A stretch of DNA of 6,215 nucleotides from Calditrichota bacterium (GTDB lineage: Bacteria; Zhuqueibacterota; Zhuqueibacteria; Oleimicrobiales; Geothermoviventaceae): contig JAADFT010000418.1 in the NCBI GenBank assembly GCA_013152765.1, forward strand, positions 1 to 6,215, read 5' to 3'. The translations under genes were made by a program, and so were the position numbers. This document shows, piece after piece, positions 1 through 5,386 of this stretch (position 1 is the first letter of the stretch; each line of letters starts with the position of its first letter). Below the pieces are notes generated by a model, which did not search any database, was not told the origin of the DNA, and saw nothing but the letters and a program-made list of their open reading frames with translations.

Positions 1-1
1 G

Positions 2-979
2 GTCGTGCTCGTTGCAGCAGTGCTCCTGGCCAGTGCAGGTGAGCTGAACCCTCTTCACCTGGCGACTCTGGCCCTGGCCGCGCTGGCGAGTTTCGAGGCG
101 GTGCTGCCACTTCCGCAGGCAACCCAGTCTCTGAACGAAAACCTGGCAGCTGCACGGCGGTTGCTGGAAATCGTGGACGCCGAGCCAGCGGTCCGGGAAC
201 CGGAATCGGCCCGTCCAGCGCCCTCGCGCTTCGACCTGGAGGTACAGGACCTCACCTTCCGCTACGACCTACACAACCCACCTGCCCTGAACGGCGTCAG
301 CTTTTCGCTGTCCGAGCGGGGTAAGCTGGCCGTGGTGGGACCAAGCGGAGCGGGCAAATCCACGCTCGTGAACCTGCTTCTGCGCTTCTGGGACTACGAC
401 AGCGGCGAAATTCGTCTCGGCGGCGTGGACATTCGAGAGCTAACCAGCGACTCGGTGCGCGCTGCCTTCGGCGTGGTCTCGCAGTCGACGTACCTGTTCA
501 ACGCCACCGTGCGCGAAAATCTGCTCCTGGCCAAACCGGACGCGAGCGAAGCAGACCTGCGCGAAGCCTTGCGTCAGGCCGAGGTTCTGGATTTCGTGCT
601 TTCGTTGCCGCAAGGCCTGGACACGCCGGTTGGCGAGCACGGGCTCCGCCTCAGCGGCGGCGAGCGACAGCGACTGGCCCTGGCCCGCGCGCTCCTGCGC
701 GGCGCTCCCATCTTCCTGCTCGACGAACCCACCGCCAACCTGGACGCGCTGACCGAACAGCGAATTCTCCAGACCCTGCGCCGCCTCCAGGGGCAGCGTT
801 CTCTTCTCCTGATCACCCACCGGCTCGTCGGGCTCGAGACTTTCGACCAGATCCTCGTCCTCGACCACGGTCGCGTCGTCGAACGCGGCACCCACCACGA
901 CCTTCTCCAGACACGCGGACTGTACTGGCGAATGTGGCGCCTTCAGCACGAGATTTTCGAGGCCGTACCACCCGCCTGA
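2..979 (+). CDS. cydC: CydC-type ABC exporter ATP-binding/permease subunit, 5' end missing
   Basis: This is the C-terminal ~325 residues of a fused membrane/ATPase half-transporter. The frame is open to the left edge, and family members run about 550-600 residues, so the GTG at position 5 is internal and most of the membrane domain is outside the window. Numbering from that GTG, a hydrophobic helix (about 16-36) ends the membrane domain. The ATPase domain has Walker A GPSGAGKST (112-120), Q-loop Gln160, signature LSGGE (216-220), Walker B IFLLDE (236-241) and switch His272 in ITHRL. The segments ASFEAVLPLPQA and THRLVGLETFDQILVLD are typical of CydC rather than MsbA-like exporters. CydDC exports cysteine and glutathione to the periplasm and is needed to assemble cytochrome bd oxidase. 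cydD and cydAB would be expected upstream, outside the window. All ATPase motifs are intact. A CydDC fusion or a related lipid or peptide exporter is the alternative. Confidence 0.85.
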   Translation, partial: VVLVAAVLLASAGELNPLHLATLALAALASFEAVLPLPQATQSLNENLAAARRLLEIVDAEPAVREPESARPAPSRFDLEVQDLTFRYDLHNPPALNGVSFSLSERGKLAVVGPSGAGKSTLVNLLLRFWDYDSGEIRLGGVDIRELTSDSVRAAFGVVSQSTYLFNATVRENLLLAKPDASEADLREALRQAEVLDFVLSLPQGLDTPVGEHGLRLSGGERQRLALARALLRGAPIFLLDEPTANLDALTEQRILQTLRRLQGQRSLLLITHRLVGLETFDQILVLDHGRVVERGTHHDLLQTRGLYWRMWRLQHEIFEAVPPA

Positions 980-1109
980 TCCTGCTACGTCAAAATGCCT
1001 CGTTCCCCTTCCAGTCCGACCTTTTCCACCAGGCCGGGTTCTCCCCTCAACCGCCTTCAACCGTGGGAAGAAGGCCGAAGCATGCCATTCGGCCGCTACC
1101 CCAGATGGA

Positions 1110-1137
1110 AGTCGGCCAAAGCCGACTGACTTTGGCC
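1110..1137. repeat. Two overlapping, mutually exclusive inverted repeats
   Basis: AGTCGGC (1110-1116) pairs with GCCGACT (1121-1127) around a CAAA loop. In the same bases, GGCCAAAG (1114-1121) pairs with CTTTGGCC (1130-1137) around an 8-base loop. The two stems (7 and 8 bp, both perfect) share bases, so only one can form at a time. It lies 130 bases after cydC and has no T-tract on either side. It could be a REP-like element, a transcript-end stabiliser or a chance overlap. Confidence 0.6.
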
Positions 1138-1365
1138 CTCATGTTCAAGTGGAAATGGGAATCGAACGAGCGGTACGAGAAAGGCTGGAGAGGTCGAATG
1201 CGACCCGGGCAAGAACAGGTCCAGACCGGGAGAAAGCGTTCTGCCCGTCCGGCCGTCGCCCGGTTTGGCATTGCGCCCCCTGAGTGTCTTGCTCCACTTC
1301 GTTTCGACCACCAGTGGCAGACGAGCTGTCGTGCCTGGTGAAGATGCGTCAGCGGGAATCGGGAC

Positions 1366-1408
1366 CGCAGAGAGCGGAACCGCAGATGAACGCAGATGCA
1401 CGCAGATT
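1366..1408. repeat. Period-10 tandem repeat of CGCAGAT
   Basis: Three adjacent 10-base units start at 1381, 1391 and 1401: CGCAGATGAA, CGCAGATGCA and CGCAGATTGA. A degenerate copy, CGCAGAGAG, begins at 1366. Period-10 CGCAGAT/CACAGAT repeats are known as intergenic elements in several environmental bacterial phyla (from memory). No coding role is visible. Confidence 0.7.
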
Positions 1409-1591
1409 GATTCATAGCTGCTGCGAGCCCCCACGGTACGGCTCAGTTGCTCCTGTTTACCGGGAGCGCAACGGACCCGCGGAACGCAGGCGTGTTCAAA
1501 TCTGCACGGTTGGTAGTTGTGCTGTGTCAAGATCCCCCTGGCCTGTCAGGAACGCAGGCTCTTTAAGCTGCGAGACCCCTAATCCTTGCGC

Positions 1592-1612
1592 GAGGCAAGC
1601 CTGCCTCAGGCT
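1592..1612. repeat. Overlapping alternative hairpins
   Basis: GAGGCA (1592-1597) pairs with TGCCTC (1602-1607) around AGCC. AGCCTG (1598-1603) also pairs with CAGGCT (1607-1612) around CCT. The two 6-bp stems share bases and cannot coexist, the same design as at 1110-1137. It is the first member of the hairpin cluster ending at 1823. Confidence 0.5.
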
Positions 1613-1617
1613 CTCTA

Positions 1618-1632
1618 GGCCATCAAATGGCC
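1618..1632. repeat. Short hairpin GGCCAT-CAA-ATGGCC
   Basis: A perfect 6-bp inverted repeat with a 3-base loop. It is the second member of the cluster of hairpins between 1592 and 1823. No T-tract follows, so it is not a terminator on the + strand. Confidence 0.5.
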
Positions 1633-1650
1633 GGGCTACAAAAGAAATCC

Positions 1651-1666
1651 GCCCCGTGAACGGGGC
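1651..1666. repeat. Hairpin GCCCCG-TGAA-CGGGGC
   Basis: A perfect 6-bp G/C stem (1651-1656 with 1661-1666) is closed by TGAA, with a further T:A pair possible in the loop. Its stem is the same GCCCCG/CGGGGC found in the hairpin at 1802-1823, and its loop is the reverse complement of the TTCA loop there. Confidence 0.6.
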
Positions 1667-1737
1667 TTGCGCCTAAACACATTCTCTCCCCCGTGTCTTC
1701 CCTCTGCAACCCTCGTGGTCGTTTATTCTTCGCCCCC

Positions 1738-1757
1738 GGACGCGCAGAAGCGCGTCC
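1738..1757. repeat. Hairpin GGACGCGC-AGAA-GCGCGTCC
   Basis: A perfect 8-bp stem (1738-1745 with 1750-1757) with a 4-base AGAA loop. The stem is very G/C-rich and should be stable as RNA. It is followed by CTCCG and not by T residues, so a terminator role is unlikely. Confidence 0.6.
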
Positions 1758-1770
1758 CTCCGACACTTCG

Positions 1771-1790
1771 AACCCACCTTGGTGGGTTTT
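1771..1790. repeat. Hairpin AACCCAC/GTGGGTT with short T run
   Basis: AACCCACC (1771-1778) mirrors GGTGGGTT (1781-1788), giving a 7-bp stem with a CTTG loop. The run of T ends at 1790, four T in all with two of them in the stem. This resembles a weak intrinsic terminator on the + strand, but no gene lies upstream for some 800 bases. It is better regarded as part of the hairpin cluster. Confidence 0.5.
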
Positions 1791-1801
1791 CATCTGAATT
1801 A

Positions 1802-1823
1802 GCCCCGGAATTCATTCCGGGGC
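1802..1823. repeat. Long palindromic hairpin, GCCCCGGAA arms, TTCA loop
   Basis: GCCCCGGAAT (1802-1811) is the exact reverse complement of 1814-1823, giving a 9-bp usable stem with a TTCA loop. It is the longest perfect inverted repeat in this cluster. It is preceded by TGAATT (1795-1800), as is the GCCCCG palindrome at 5333. Confidence 0.7.
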
Positions 1824-1845
1824 GAAGCTGCACAAAATCGGCGCT

Positions 1846-1865
1846 CATCAGTGTGGTTCTGTGGC
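1846..1865. repeat. Degenerate period-10 repeat in reverse orientation
   Basis: GTGTGGTTCT (1851-1860) is followed ten bases later by GTGGC. On the - strand this reads CCACAGAACCACACTGATG, a diverged form of the period-10 CGCAGAT units at 1366-1408 in opposite orientation. The resemblance is by eye and the copy is weak. Confidence 0.35.
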
Positions 1866-1950
1866 TTTACAGTAGTCCCGAACAATCCCTTTCCCTCCCG
1901 AAAACAGGGGCTCCCCAGAAATGAAGGAACTCCCTGACGCCGCTCAACGC

Positions 1951-1978
1951 TTGACTTTCTCGTCGCTTCTCCTAACTT
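1951..1978 (+). promoter_or_regulatory. Possible sigma-70-type promoter for the ATL-like gene
   Basis: TTGACT (1951-1956) is a good -35 match. After a 16-base spacer comes TAACTT (1973-1978), a poor -10 matching TATAAT at three of six positions. Transcription would start near 1985, leaving a leader of about 34 bases before the ATG at 2019. Confidence 0.35.
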
Positions 1979-2018
1979 GTGTACGGAAGGTCACAACCAC
2001 ACGGGAGGAGGGAGAACG

Positions 2019-2504
2019 ATGCCCAAGCGACGCAAATCCTGGCAGGAGAAGCTCCACGACAGCAAAGACCTGCCAAAAGTTGTGGAGCTCAGCGAGGCCC
2101 AGGCTCGACGCGCGGGAGCGGTCCCGGGAGCCACGATGGTGGTGCCCTCGCCGCTGGAAGTGGACGAAGCCATGCGGAAGGTGCCCGAAGGCAGGGTCAC
2201 CACGATCAACGAGATTCGGCGCTACCTGGCCCAGAAGCACGGCACGGCCGTAGCCTGCCCGATGACCACGGGCATTTTCGCGTGGATTGCCGCTGAGGCC
2301 GCTGAAGAAGCGGCTGCAGCCGGGCAAACCGACACCACGCCTTACTGGCGTACCCTGAAAGGCAAAGGCGAACTGAACCCGAAGTACCCCGGTGGCGTGG
2401 AACGGCAGCGCCGTCTCCTGGAGGCCGAGGGAATTCCCGTTGTGCAGAAGGGCAAACGCTGGGTTGTGCCCGACTACCAGGAGCGGCTGGCCGCGCTCGT
2501 CTGA
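2019..2504 (+). CDS. Alkyltransferase-like (MGMT-family) DNA-binding protein without the acceptor cysteine
   Basis: A 161-residue protein. The ATG at 2019 is chosen because GGAGGAGGGAG (2004-2014) lies just upstream; a start at 1977 would put this Shine-Dalgarno inside the gene. Residues 55-66, VPEGRVTTINEI, match the first helix of the helix-turn-helix in O6-alkylguanine-DNA alkyltransferases. Residues 123-138, YPGGVERQRRLLEAEG, match the family's end. Between them the alkyl-acceptor motif PCHR reads PYWR (108-111), so the reactive Cys is Tyr. ATL proteins carry PWHR there, bind alkylated guanine without repairing it and hand it to nucleotide excision repair. The Tyr that rotates the nucleotide appears to be Ile63, and the Arg finger position falls near Cys80. 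The basic N-terminus (MPKRRKSWQEK) is an extension. It sits alone between a 1-kb gap and a hairpin. Family membership is fairly sure; function is inferred and may not be lesion recognition. Confidence 0.8.
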   Translation: MPKRRKSWQEKLHDSKDLPKVVELSEAQARRAGAVPGATMVVPSPLEVDEAMRKVPEGRVTTINEIRRYLAQKHGTAVACPMTTGIFAWIAAEAAEEAAAAGQTDTTPYWRTLKGKGELNPKYPGGVERQRRLLEAEGIPVVQKGKRWVVPDYQERLAALV

Positions 2505-2521
2505 AGAGGCAGAACAGAGCT

Positions 2522-2544
2522 CCCGAAACCTGCCTTGTTTCGGG
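2522..2544 (+). terminator. Stem-loop after the ATL-like gene, possible terminator
   Basis: CCCGAAAC (2522-2529) pairs perfectly with GTTTCGGG (2537-2544) around a 7-base loop, 17 bases after the TGA at 2502-2504. No T-tract follows, so it is either an atypical terminator or a 3'-end stabiliser. Its position between two genes with separate ribosome binding sites favours a transcript-end role. Confidence 0.5.
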
Positions 2545-2556
2545 CTGTGACAGCTA

Positions 2557-2588
2557 CTCGCCGTTCGAGAACGGGCAGCGAGGAGGTG
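2557..2588 (+). promoter_or_regulatory. Palindrome and extra Shine-Dalgarno-like run in the phosphatase leader
   Basis: CCGTTC (2561-2566) and GAACGG (2569-2574) form a 6-bp stem with a GA loop. CTCG (2557-2560) can pair with CGAG (2579-2582) at its base. It is followed at once by AGGAGGTGG (2581-2589), a strong Shine-Dalgarno-like run about 40 bases before the real start. It could be an operator-like palindrome or a leader structure. Confidence 0.35.
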
Positions 2589-2626
2589 GACTCAACGCGC
2601 CTGCACACCGATTGCGGAGGTCACCG

Positions 2627-3358
2627 ATGACTCTGACGAAACGTTCTGTGGTTCTACCCCTCCTGCTTTTGACTGTTTTTGCGCTGGGTTGCGCAAAACA
2701 CCCCTCCTACCACAGTCGCTGGGCCAAGGGTGTGGAACGCATCTGGCTCGGGCCGGAGTTCTGGGCCAACCGCCTTCAGGACTGGCACCTGCAGGATGGA
2801 CAGGCCCAGTGCGTCACCGCCAGGCCAAACCGAAACGTGCAACTGCTGACCTACGATTTGCAGCCGACAGACCAGGCGTTCGAAATGACTGTCCGGGTGG
2901 GAATCTCAAGTCGTGTGCCCCCGTCCGCCCGGAACCGGGTTGGTTTCCAGGTCGGCGTGCGAGGCCAGTTCCACGACTACCGCGACAGCGCCATCCGGGG
3001 TAAAGGGCTGAACGCGGGCGTCACCGCAGCGGGTCTGCTTTTCCTCGGCTCGCACACGCAGGCAGACACCAGTCACGCCTCCGCGCTTCGCCAGGCGCTG
3101 CGCGGGGACGGTGTGCTCCTGAAACTGGCAGGGCAGCCGTCACCTGCGGGCTACCGCCTCGTGCTCTCCGCCAAACCCCTCAGCCAAGGCACCGCAACTG
3201 TTGACTTTGCCGTAGATTCCTTGGACGCCGCGTCACTGGCTGGCAACGTGGCTCTCCTGGCGGATCTGCCGGAAGGTGGCGCGCCTGTGGACAGCGTTTC
3301 GGCCTGGTTCCGCAACTGGACGCTTCACGGTCCCAGAGTGGCGAAACACCCCGAGCGC
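2627..3358 (+). CDS. Fragment 1 of the phosphatase gene: lipoprotein signal and N-terminal beta domain
   Basis: Residues 1-22 form a lipoprotein signal: basic KR at 5-6, a hydrophobic core of Val/Leu, and FALGC with the candidate lipidated Cys22. The lipobox is slightly atypical, with Ala at -3 and Leu at -2. Residues ~38-240 look like a beta-rich, concanavalin/laminin-G-like module (DWHLQDGQAQCV, then VGFQVGVRGQFHDYRDS, then WFRNWTLHG); this fold call is tentative. The open frame continues to 3649, but beyond about 3358 it turns into Arg/His/Pro-rich sequence unlike the rest, marking the first lesion. If translated as is, it would give a protein of about 340 residues with a nonsense tail and no catalytic domain. 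Confidence 0.7.
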
Positions 3359-4649
3359 GTTCGGGCCAATTCTCTTTTCCCAGTACACGCTGAGTCGCGG
3401 CATCCTCAAACTCACCGCTCAGCTCCCTCCGGTTGGTCCCCAGGACGACAGCACGGTGCGCCTGCAAATCCAGCGAAAGGGCGACTGGGAGACCATCGCG
3501 GAAGCTCCCATCGACTCGCTGGCGCGAACGGCGACGTTCCGGATCCCCAACTGGGACGCCACAAAGGACGTTCCGTACCGCCTGGTTTACCGCCTGGCCA
3601 TTGGCCCAGGCCAAAAGCAGACGTTTCTGTGGCGAGGAACCGTTCGTAAGGAGCCGTGGGACAAGAAGGAGTTCGTCCTGGCCGCGTTCACCGGCAACAA
3701 CGACGTGGGCTTCCCGCACAGCGAGATCGTGGAACACGTTCGCCAGCACGATCCCGACCTGCTCTTCTTCTCGGGCGACCAGATTTACGAACGGGTGGGC
3801 GACTACGAGTTGCAGCGAGCGCCACTCGACAAAGCCGTGCTCGACTACCTGCGCAAGTGGTACCTGTTCGGGTGGGCGTACCGCGACATTCTGAAGGACC
3901 GCCCGTCTGTGAGCATTCCGGACGACCACGACGTGTACCACGGCAACATCTGGGGCGCCGGAGGACGCGCCACACCGCCCGGGCTGAGAGGGTACGCCGC
4001 TCAGGACGCTGGCGGCTACATCATGCCGCCTGCGTGGGTGAACATGGTGCAGCGGACGCAGACGAGCCACCTGCCGGACCCGTACGACCCGGCTCCGGTG
4101 CTGCAGGGAATCGGCGTGTACTTCTGCCAGCTCGACTACGCCGGTCTGAGCTTCGCGATTCTGGAGGACCGCAAGTTCAAATCGGCGCCGAAACCGCTTC
4201 TTCCGCAAGCGCAGGTCGTGAACGGTTTCGCGCAAAATCCCAATTTCGACCCCAAGACCCAGAGCGACGTTCCGGGCGCCGTGCTGCTTGGACGCCGTCA
4301 GCTCAACTTCCTGCGCCACTGGGGGCAGGACTGGAGCAACCACACCTGGATGAAGGTCGTCCTGTCGCAGACTGCTTTCGCCTGCGTCCAGACGCTGCCA
4401 AAAGGGGCCAAGGGCGACAACATCGTGCCACGGATGCCCATCCCGGCTCCGGGCGAGTACCCGAAAGGCCTGGTGCCAGCAGCCGACATGGACTCGGACG
4501 GCTGGCCGCCTTCGGGACGCAACCGCGCGCTGCGCGAGATGCGCCGCGCCTTTGCGCTGCACGTGGCTGGTGACCAGCACTTGGGTTTCGTGGTCCAATA
4601 CGGAATCGACAACTGGCGCGACGCCGGTTACGTCTTCTGTGTTCCGTCA
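3357..4649 (+). CDS. Fragment 2: PhoD-like catalytic domain
   Basis: Numbering follows the restored product. Residues 245-340 are a beta module (AFGPILFSQYTLSRGILKLTAQ onward), as commonly precedes PhoD domains. The metallophosphoesterase domain runs from about 350: VLAAFTGNNDVG (351-362), DLLFFSGDQIYE (378-389) with metal ligand candidate Asp385, PDDHDVYHGN (432-441) with Asp434 and His435, DMDSDGW (622-628), and AGDQHLG (648-654) with Asp650 and His652. The DxH usual in the first metallophosphoesterase motif is not seen; TGNND stands there, so metal binding may differ from that of classical enzymes. The open frame spans 3276-4772 with an internal ATG at 3276, but the bases before 3357 are out of frame with the real protein and no Shine-Dalgarno precedes it. 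A free catalytic fragment is therefore unlikely to be made efficiently, and it would lack an export signal. Confidence 0.75.
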
Positions 4650-5208
4650 CCTGTGGCCGCGGCGGTGGTTCCCGGAGCAGCCCGGCCGCAACCGCGCCCC
4701 GGGTGCTCCTCGCTACACCGGCGACTTCGAGGACGGCTTCGGCAACAAAATCACCGTGTGGGCAGCGGCTAATCCGTACAAAACCGGCCGGAAGCCAGCC
4801 ATCCTGTACGACCGCGCTCCGGGGTACGGCATCATCCGCTTCAACCGCGACACCCGAGAAATCCGCCTCGAGTGCTGGCCGCGGTGGGAAGATCCCGCCA
4901 CGGGGAAACCGTACGCGGACTGGCCAATCACGATCAGCCAGGTGGAAAATGGCGGGTCCAGCCACGGCATCTTTTTGCCCGAAATCCGCGTCGTCCACGG
5001 CCTGCAAGACCCCGTGGTCCAGGTCATCGACGAGGCCACCAACGAGCCCGTCCACACGTTGCGCATCAAGGGGAACACGTACCGACCGTGGGTTTTGCGG
5101 GACGGCTCGTACACCGTCAGGGTTGGGGACCCGGACGCGGGGAGCTGGAAAACCCTGACTCACGTGCGACCAGGCAAGAGCCAGGCGTACCTGGATGTGA
5201 GCTTCTGA
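4648..5208 (+). CDS. Fragment 3: C-terminal beta domain of the phosphatase
   Basis: From LWPRRWFPEQPGRNRAPG the frame reads smoothly to the TGA at 5206-5208, about 185 residues. YTGDFEDGFGNKITVWAAANP continues the PhoD-type domain just after the GDQH motif, since these enzymes usually have an NPRRW/YTGD-like segment there. The last ~80 residues (VVQVIDEATNEPVHTLRIKG through DGSYTVRVGDP to YLDVSF) look like a small beta-sandwich with Pro- and Gly-rich turns. An ATG at 4552 lies in this frame but inside the coding sequence of fragment 2, without a ribosome binding site, so separate translation is not supported. Confidence 0.7.
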   Translation, partial: HLWPRRWFPEQPGRNRAPGAPRYTGDFEDGFGNKITVWAAANPYKTGRKPAILYDRAPGYGIIRFNRDTREIRLECWPRWEDPATGKPYADWPITISQVENGGSSHGIFLPEIRVVHGLQDPVVQVIDEATNEPVHTLRIKGNTYRPWVLRDGSYTVRVGDPDAGSWKTLTHVRPGKSQAYLDVSF

Positions 5209-5253
5209 AAATCAAGCAGCACGCGGCTTTCGCCTCGCTGCGCGAATGCGGTG

Positions 5254-5272
5254 ACGCTTTTTTACAAAGCGT
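5254..5272 (+). terminator. Stem-loop after the phosphatase gene
   Basis: ACGCTTT (5254-5260) pairs with AAAGCGT (5266-5272) around TTTAC, 45 bases after the TGA at 5206-5208. The T-run is inside the hairpin and no T-tract follows it, so termination would be weak or of another kind. Confidence 0.35.
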
Positions 5273-5323
5273 GTCCGCAGCAGAACCAGAAAGCGCTTGC
5301 AATTCCGTAACAGTCGCGTAAAT

Positions 5324-5344
5324 TGAATTTCGGCCCCGCCGGGG
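5324..5344. repeat. TGAATT plus GCCCCG/CGGGG palindrome
   Basis: TGAATT (5324-5329) is followed by GCCCCGCCGGGG (5333-5344), a compact G/C palindrome with 4-bp arms and a GCC centre. The arrangement echoes 1795-1823, where TGAATT precedes a longer GCCCCGG palindrome. Confidence 0.4.
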
Positions 5345-5370
5345 AGGGATTTCCTGGTCCGCAGGGCAGT

Positions 5371-5386
5371 GCGAGCTTCAGCTCGC
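5371..5386. repeat. Hairpin GCGAGC-TTCA-GCTCGC
   Basis: A perfect 6-bp stem with a TTCA loop, the same loop as the hairpin at 1802-1823 and the reverse complement of the loop at 1651-1666. No T-tract follows. Confidence 0.5.

Larger units (their letters stand above)
980..2018. other. 1-kb intergenic region, hairpin-rich, no credible gene
   Basis: Several reading frames of 85-145 codons are open here on both strands. None has a recognisable domain, a good ribosome binding site or sensible composition, and the longest are rich in Arg, Ser and Pro, as expected of noncoding GC-rich DNA. The region holds short perfect inverted repeats and a period-10 tandem repeat, listed separately. No tRNA, rRNA, transposase remnant or CRISPR array was seen. 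No T-tracted terminator directly follows cydC. Confidence 0.7.
2627..5208 (+). pseudogene. PhoD-like metallophosphoesterase lipoprotein, broken by two frameshifts
   Basis: One gene read in three successive + frames. The ATG at 2627 has GGAGG (2616-2620) six bases upstream; the in-frame TTG at 2612 lacks such a site. Each frame continues the same protein where the last stops making sense: HPER (frame one, ending near 3358) runs into AFGPILFSQYTL (frame two), and GYVFCVPS (ending near 4649) runs into LWPRRWFPEQPG (frame three). Both breaks have the same sense: restoring two bases modulo three at each gives one product of about 861-863 residues. PhoD-like enzymes hydrolyse phosphomono- or diesters outside the cytoplasm. 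The first lesion fits loss of a GC from a GCGCGC run; the second fits loss of 2 or 8 bases. Codon use and conserved motifs look intact throughout, so the gene either decayed recently or the sequence has errors. No stop lies at the shifts, which argues against programmed frameshifting. The three parts are described in the next entries. Confidence 0.8.

Noticed and set aside
440..1060. A 206-codon open frame on the - strand
   Set aside because: It is antisense to the CydC ATPase motifs and has low-complexity composition.
934..1341. A 135-codon open frame on the + strand after cydC
   Set aside because: It overlaps the cydC end, crosses the overlapping hairpins, has no ribosome binding site and no recognisable domain.
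1764..1790. A tRNA-like T-arm, CACTTCGAACCCACC
   Set aside because: No acceptor, D or anticodon arms fit around it. The similarity is limited to TTCGAA next to the hairpin.
1592..1865. A CRISPR array
   Set aside because: The hairpins have different sequences and irregular spacing, with no constant repeat, no leader and no cas gene.
3276..3649. Programmed +1 frameshift as a regulatory device in the phosphatase gene
   Set aside because: No stop codon, slippery heptamer or nearby stimulatory element stands at either shift. Two events in one gene fit mutation or sequence error better.
3180..4598. A 472-codon open frame on the - strand
   Set aside because: It lies antisense to the PhoD-like catalytic frame, whose motifs are clear. 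Its translation is rich in Arg, His and Val with no domain. It is a GC-driven shadow.
3276..4772. An independent phosphatase gene starting at the ATG at 3276
   Set aside because: The first 27 codons are out-of-frame sequence of the upstream part, with no Shine-Dalgarno and no signal peptide. The N-terminal frame carries the natural continuation.
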